Source of the DNA: Serripes groenlandicus | Lineage: Eukaryota > Mollusca > Bivalvia > Cardiida > Cardiidae | DNA: 64,000 nt | NCBI GenBank assembly: GCA_031761405.1 | Contig: JASEVX010000111.1 | Location: 255,501-319,500, forward strand | Direction of reading: 5' to 3' | Shown here: positions 60,205-64,000 of the stretch, one piece after another | Layout of the letters: every line of letters begins with the position of its first letter | How positions within the stretch are numbered: the first letter of the stretch is position 1 | Translations under genes and position numbers: made by a program | The notes under the pieces: generated by a model | Told to the model about the DNA's origin: nothing | Database searches by the model: none | The model's input: the letters and a program-made list of their open reading frames with translations, nothing else

Positions 60205-61623
60205 CAAGAGGGCCATGATGGCCCTGGATCGCTCACCTTAATTATACAATGTACTGCAATGCAAAACACATCAAGACAATTATTCTGAATGCAACCTCTA
60301 CAGTGTTAACAATCTTTTCCTTCATTTGGTCTAGTGATCTATATTTTTTTACCTGATATGACCCATATTCCAACATGGACTAGATATCATCAAGACAACA
60401 TTCTGACAAAGTTTCAACTTGCTCAAAACATTCTGACCAAATTCCAAGCTGCTGAAGCAAAAAATATGGCATCCAAAGTGTTCACAAGATTGTCCTTCAA
60501 TTTGGTCTAGTGACCTAGTTTTTGACTCAGCATGCATGACCCATATTCAAACTTGGCCTACATATTATCAAGAAAAACATTCTAATTAAGTTTCATCATG
60601 CTGAAATTAAAAATGCAGTATCCAGAGTGTTAACAAGATTACCTTTCAATTTGGCTTAGTGACCTAGTTTTTAACTCGGCATGACCCATATCCGAACTTG
60701 GCCTAGATATCATTTAGACAAACATTCTGACCAAATTTCAAGCTGCTGAAGCAAAGAATGTGGCATCCAAAGTGTTCACAAGATTTTCCTTCAATTTGAC
60801 CTAGTGACCTAGTTTTTGACCCGGCATGACCCATATTCGAACTTGGCCTAGATATCATTCAGCTCAACATTCTGAACAAATTTCAAGCCGCTGAAGCAAA
60901 ACATGTTGCTTCTACAGAGTTAACAAGATTTTCCCTCAATTTGGCCTAATGACCTAGTTTCTGATCCAATATGACCCATATTTGAACTTGACCTAGATAT
61001 CTTTAAGACAAACATTCTGACAAAATTTCAAGCTGCTAAAGCAAAACATGGATCATCCAAAGTGATAACTAGATTTTCCTTCAATTTGGCCTAGTGACCT
61101 AGTTTTTGACCCGGCATAACCCATATTCGAACTTGACCTAGATATTTTTAAGACAAACATTCTGACAAAATTTCAAACTGCTGAAGCAAAAATTGCGGCC
61201 TCTGGAGTGTTAACAAGATTTTCCTTCAATTTGACCTAGTGACCTTCTTTTTGACCTGACGTGACCCATGTTCGAACTTGACCTACATATCATCAAGACA
61301 AACATTCTGATAAAGTTTCAACATGCTAAAGTTGAAAATGTGGCCTCAAGAGGGTTAACAAGATTTCCCTTCAATTCGACCTAGTGACCTAGTTTTTGAC
61401 CTCATATGGCCCAGTTTCGAACTTGTCCAAGATTTTATGGAGATGAACGTTCTGATAAACTTTCATGAAGATTGGATGCAAAATGTAGCCCATAGAGTGT
61501 TAACAAGCTCAAATGTTGACGATGGACGACGGACTACTGACGACGGACGACGCACGACGGACGGACGCCGGACAAAATGTGATCACAATAGCTCACCTTG
61601 CACTTCGTGCATAGGTGAGCTAA
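60205..61623 (+). mobile_element. H1-ended element with a different core
   Basis: 5' end CAAGAGGGCCATGATGGCCC and 3' end CACCTTGCACTTCGTGCATA + GGTGAGCTAA are those of H1, but the core is a roughly 145-bp unit (landmarks GACCTAGTTTTTGACCCGGC and CAAGCTGCTGAAGCAAAACA) repeated about eight times. The GACGACGGACGACGCACGAC tract precedes the 3' end. Confidence 0.8.
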
Positions 61624-61678
61624 AAAGTCATAAGCATGTCTGTATGAAAATATTAAATAATCAATGATTTATTTACAG

Positions 61679-61740
61679 GGTTTGACCAAAAGAATATTCA
61701 CACAGAAAATGAATTGATAGAAGAAGGTATAGCAGTTTAA
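61679..61740 (+). CDS. SWIM/MULE gene, possible last exon
   Basis: Acceptor ATTTACAG in the right phase. Encodes GFDQKNIHTENELIEEGIAV and stops at 61738-61740. A GT at 61727 could instead be a donor to an exon outside the window. Confidence 0.45.
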
Positions 61741-63067
61741 GATCTATTTCTCTAGTTATCACAATCTGTTAAAGGCATATGCTACTAAATAGATACACCG
61801 TTGATGAGCTCTTGTACTTTGGACTATGTATTCCTCTCCCAAATGCAAAAAATAATATGAAAAAATATATATAGGTCACCAAGATAGATTTTTGTGTAGA
61901 GTACTTTCGAAAAACGACGATTTATTCAACTTTAGTCAAATTTTCGAGCATTTTATTGGAAGTCTAAATAATAACAAATTGGCTTGTATGCATACTTTCA
62001 AGTCTTTTCTGGAGCTAATTCCTGTTCAATTTGGTGCTCATGATGCATGTATGTGCAGCTGGAAAGGCATCAATAATTGTACAGAATACTATATAAATAT
62101 AAATTTATGAGGCCAAAAAGTCAGACCGGCCACAATTTTTGGGGGCGCCTTTTGGAGCAATTGTTTCTACTTTTAGGGTAATATTTTTTTTTTGACAGTT
62201 TCTAATTCAAACTAAATGAATTATAAACATTTCTTCATATCTTACTGAGGCAAAAAAAGCCAAAAAAGGATAGGTTTCCATGGGTTTAAAAAATATATGC
62301 GTTATTGTACAACCCTGCCCCCATTATTCAAACATCGGCATTTTCGGCAAAATATAGTGCATTCATACACAATCAATATATAACAGTATATTATTGTAGG
62401 TAACCTCCCCTTCAAATATACAGGTACACTAGATACATGTACTTTGGAACGATATACAGAAATATATATGTGAAAGACTAACAAATAATTAAAACTTGCA
62501 TAATAATTGACCCATTAGATCACATCATATCGATTTGGCATCTGATGATCAAATTTGAAAGTCATCATTAACACACAACTCAAACAAAAGTGAAACTACT
62601 CTACTAACACAAACTGTATGTTCTATGGGCATCTACAGTCTTAGTCTAAGGGAGATAACTCATGCCTCATTGTCATTGAAACTAAACTGAAGTGTATCTC
62701 ACACCTAATTAACAACTGACACTACGGTAATTATCATAAAACCGCCAATTTTTAATTATTTATTAATAATATTACATCAAAATATAATAACAAATATTTT
62801 GTAAATACAAATTCTGCAATATAAATGTAAAAATTCACTTATACCAGGGTACGAATACACCAAAATATACAGGTTACAAATTCACTGGCACCCGTCAAAG
62901 TTGTGCAGTGGCAAATCCTGTGTATGCCTTTAAGGTTCTGAATACAATAATTATTTCTATTAACTTAAATTATGTAGTTCTTGGGTGATAAATGAGGATC
63001 ACTTTTCTTTAATCTGTCTGTGTGTCACACATGGACATTGAAAGGTGCTACATGGTATTGTGTTCAT
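61741..63067. other. no gene recognised
   Basis: AT-rich, with no supported exon or intact repeat. A further SWIM/MULE exon could be hidden here or beyond the window. Confidence 0.4.
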
Positions 63068-63110
63068 GATTGATTGGGGTTTAACGCCGTTTTCAAAAAA
63101 ATTTCAGTCA
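63068..63110 (-). mobile_element. SINE tail cut by the GC-rich repeat
   Basis: GATTGATTGGGGTTTAACGC + CGTTTTC, then TTTCAGTCA, at which point the 63111 repeat begins. The rest of the SINE is not seen. Confidence 0.55.
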
Positions 63111-63912
63111 TACAGTACAGCTCAAGGGGTTTTTCCCAAAAACCCTCACCCCCGCGGGCTGATAAGGCAGTCCCACGGCGTTCCCGCTCACCTGTACGCA
63201 GGGTTTCCGCTACAATAACCCCGCGGTCCCGCCGGGTTTGATCATTCAACTATTAAATCCGCGGAGGGAAATCCGATAACGATTTATGACGTCACGATGA
63301 TTGACAGCTGTGATAATGCAGCTCCACGGCGTTCCCGCTCATCTGTATGCGGGGTTTCCCCTACAATAACCCCGCGGTCCCAACGAATGTTATCATTTAT
63401 CATATGGTAGTTAATACACAACATCACACTATTGGAGTAAAAAAAATTTAAATCAAGAGAGATATCCTATTCAGTAAGCCAGACGCGACATGTAACATTA
63501 GCCCATCTGTAATGCGATCAAAACAAGTGAACGTCAATTATTACTTTCAATTAATAGGTGTTAAAAACATGTCGACTATCTGAGTTGTTTGTATTATTAT
63601 GTTATGGTTAATCACATATGCTGTCGGCTTGATGAAGCATTCATGTATCATAAATTCACATATCAATTCTACCACCCGGTGTCATATGTCCTCTCTATTA
63701 ATATCGGCAAATCTTTGATTGACGGATCTGTTTTCTGGCCGATAAGTCAGACAAGAAATAAAATGACAACTGGACGCTTGTTAATGAGAATCGCAATATT
63801 TAATTCACAATACTCGCATTTCGTTTGGTTTTGAATATGGAAACTTATACCTAACATTGACTGGAAAGTTGAGGAAGTTCAATTCTGTTTTGAAATCTAT
63901 ATTTTTTCCCTT
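63111..63912 (+). repeat. GC-rich-ended dispersed repeat, copy 2
   Basis: Matches 1248-2050 in the same orientation, starting TACAGTACAGCTCAAGGGGT; similarity fades near 63912. Confidence 0.65.
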
Positions 63913-64000
63913 ACTTAGTGTTTTTAAACAAACACAATTGTAATATGTTCAAGACATCTAAATGTGTTTCTTTCTAATAATAATCCCCCCTCCCATGTCA

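Larger units (their letters stand above)
43651..61740 (+). pseudogene. CARF-like / MULE DDE / SWIM zinc-finger gene, probably decayed
   Basis: Eleven exons in order: 43651-43781, 46579-46710, 47689-47817, 48559-48802, 49408-49488, 50736-51036, 53706-53897, 57510-57587, 58602-58736, 59199-59422, 61679-61740. Domain order is a CARF-like N-terminal part (GKKVLECHHGKDRN, then PSKKKGCPAKVIMKEI), a MULE-type DDE domain with first Asp in LDATYRTSRYALPL, second in YVTDMDERE and Glu in HTNNGIE, and a SWIM finger (CSCPDFRHNIWPCKHLF, CxCx(n)CxH). This is the layout of animal SWIM/MULE-derived proteins annotated as CARF-like or ZSWIM-like, presumably nuclear. Defects: exon 48559-48802 has length 3n+1 between two phase-0 sites; no exon bridges phase 1 (51036) to phase 0 (53706), where this family has a short CDFHREQ segment; an in-frame TAA follows TNNGIEGLN. 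The N-terminal exons were not found. Assembly errors could cause some of this, but together they suggest a pseudogene. Confidence 0.7.

Noticed and set aside
61437..61667. 76-codon plus-strand ORF with DDGRRTTDDGRRTTDG
   Set aside because: Reading of the GACGACGGAC tract and 3' end of the 60.2-kb element.

Overview
This window is AT-rich, intron-rich eukaryotic DNA. It is most probably from a bivalve mollusc: it carries the tRNA-headed SINE type with a conserved 'TTGGGGTTTAACGCCGTTTT' tail that is widespread in molluscs, and dense arrays of hairpin-ended, tandem-core repeats like the 'pearl'/Helentron-type elements described from bivalves. Species cannot be assigned from sequence alone. No tRNA or rRNA gene, CRISPR array, operon or prokaryotic feature was seen.

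Host-like genes are sparse and built of small exons. (1) 13,497-20,805 (+): a complete six-exon gene for a 221-residue Myb/SANT-like DNA-binding protein; all splice phases agree and an AATAAA lies just after the stop. (2) 43,651-61,740 (+): eleven exons of a CARF-like / MULE-type DDE / SWIM zinc-finger protein. It looks decayed: one exon is 1 bp out of frame, the expected short exon after the second catalytic Asp is missing, and another exon runs into a stop. (3) 38,566-43,153 (-): three phase-matched exons of an unrecognised protein, just upstream of gene 2 on the other strand. (4) 9,798-10,560 (-): a two-exon gene for a 93-residue protein, with a further orphan exon at 7,756-7,818. (5) Smaller relics: the C-terminal exon of a HARBI1-like PIF/Harbinger transposase (34,423-34,559, -) and a BEN-like exon present twice (2,982-3,165 and 35,224-35,407, -).

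The rest is mobile and repeated DNA. The dominant class starts near CAAGAGG with a short hairpin, has tandem cores of 145-170 bp, then a GACGGACGACGG-type microsatellite, a second hairpin and an end in ...GCTAA. Different cores (H1, H1b, H2, the 60.2-kb element) share these ends, and H3/H4 have related designs. Copies fill 20.85-34.2 kb, where a 2.55-kb tandem duplication, a nested H1b element, a nested 1.66-kb TIR element and an alternating H1/H4 array are stacked. An empty/filled pair of a small TIR element (41.79 and 39.01 kb) gives the insertion site of H2, and the nested H1b insertion gives the same result: 6 A's become 8. Other elements are a hAT-like element with a perfect 8-bp duplication (17.7 kb), a TA-flanked element (55.1 kb), many 230-bp TTAA-flanked piggyBac-like MITEs, several SINEs, a 1.8-kb dispersed duplication (2.3 and 34.6 kb), and a palindromic minisatellite with a 312-bp higher-order period (11.84-12.4 kb).

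As a whole this is a transposon-saturated locus in which one intact gene survives between repeats, a MULE/SWIM gene is decaying, and small elements nest into each other often enough to read off their ends and target sites.
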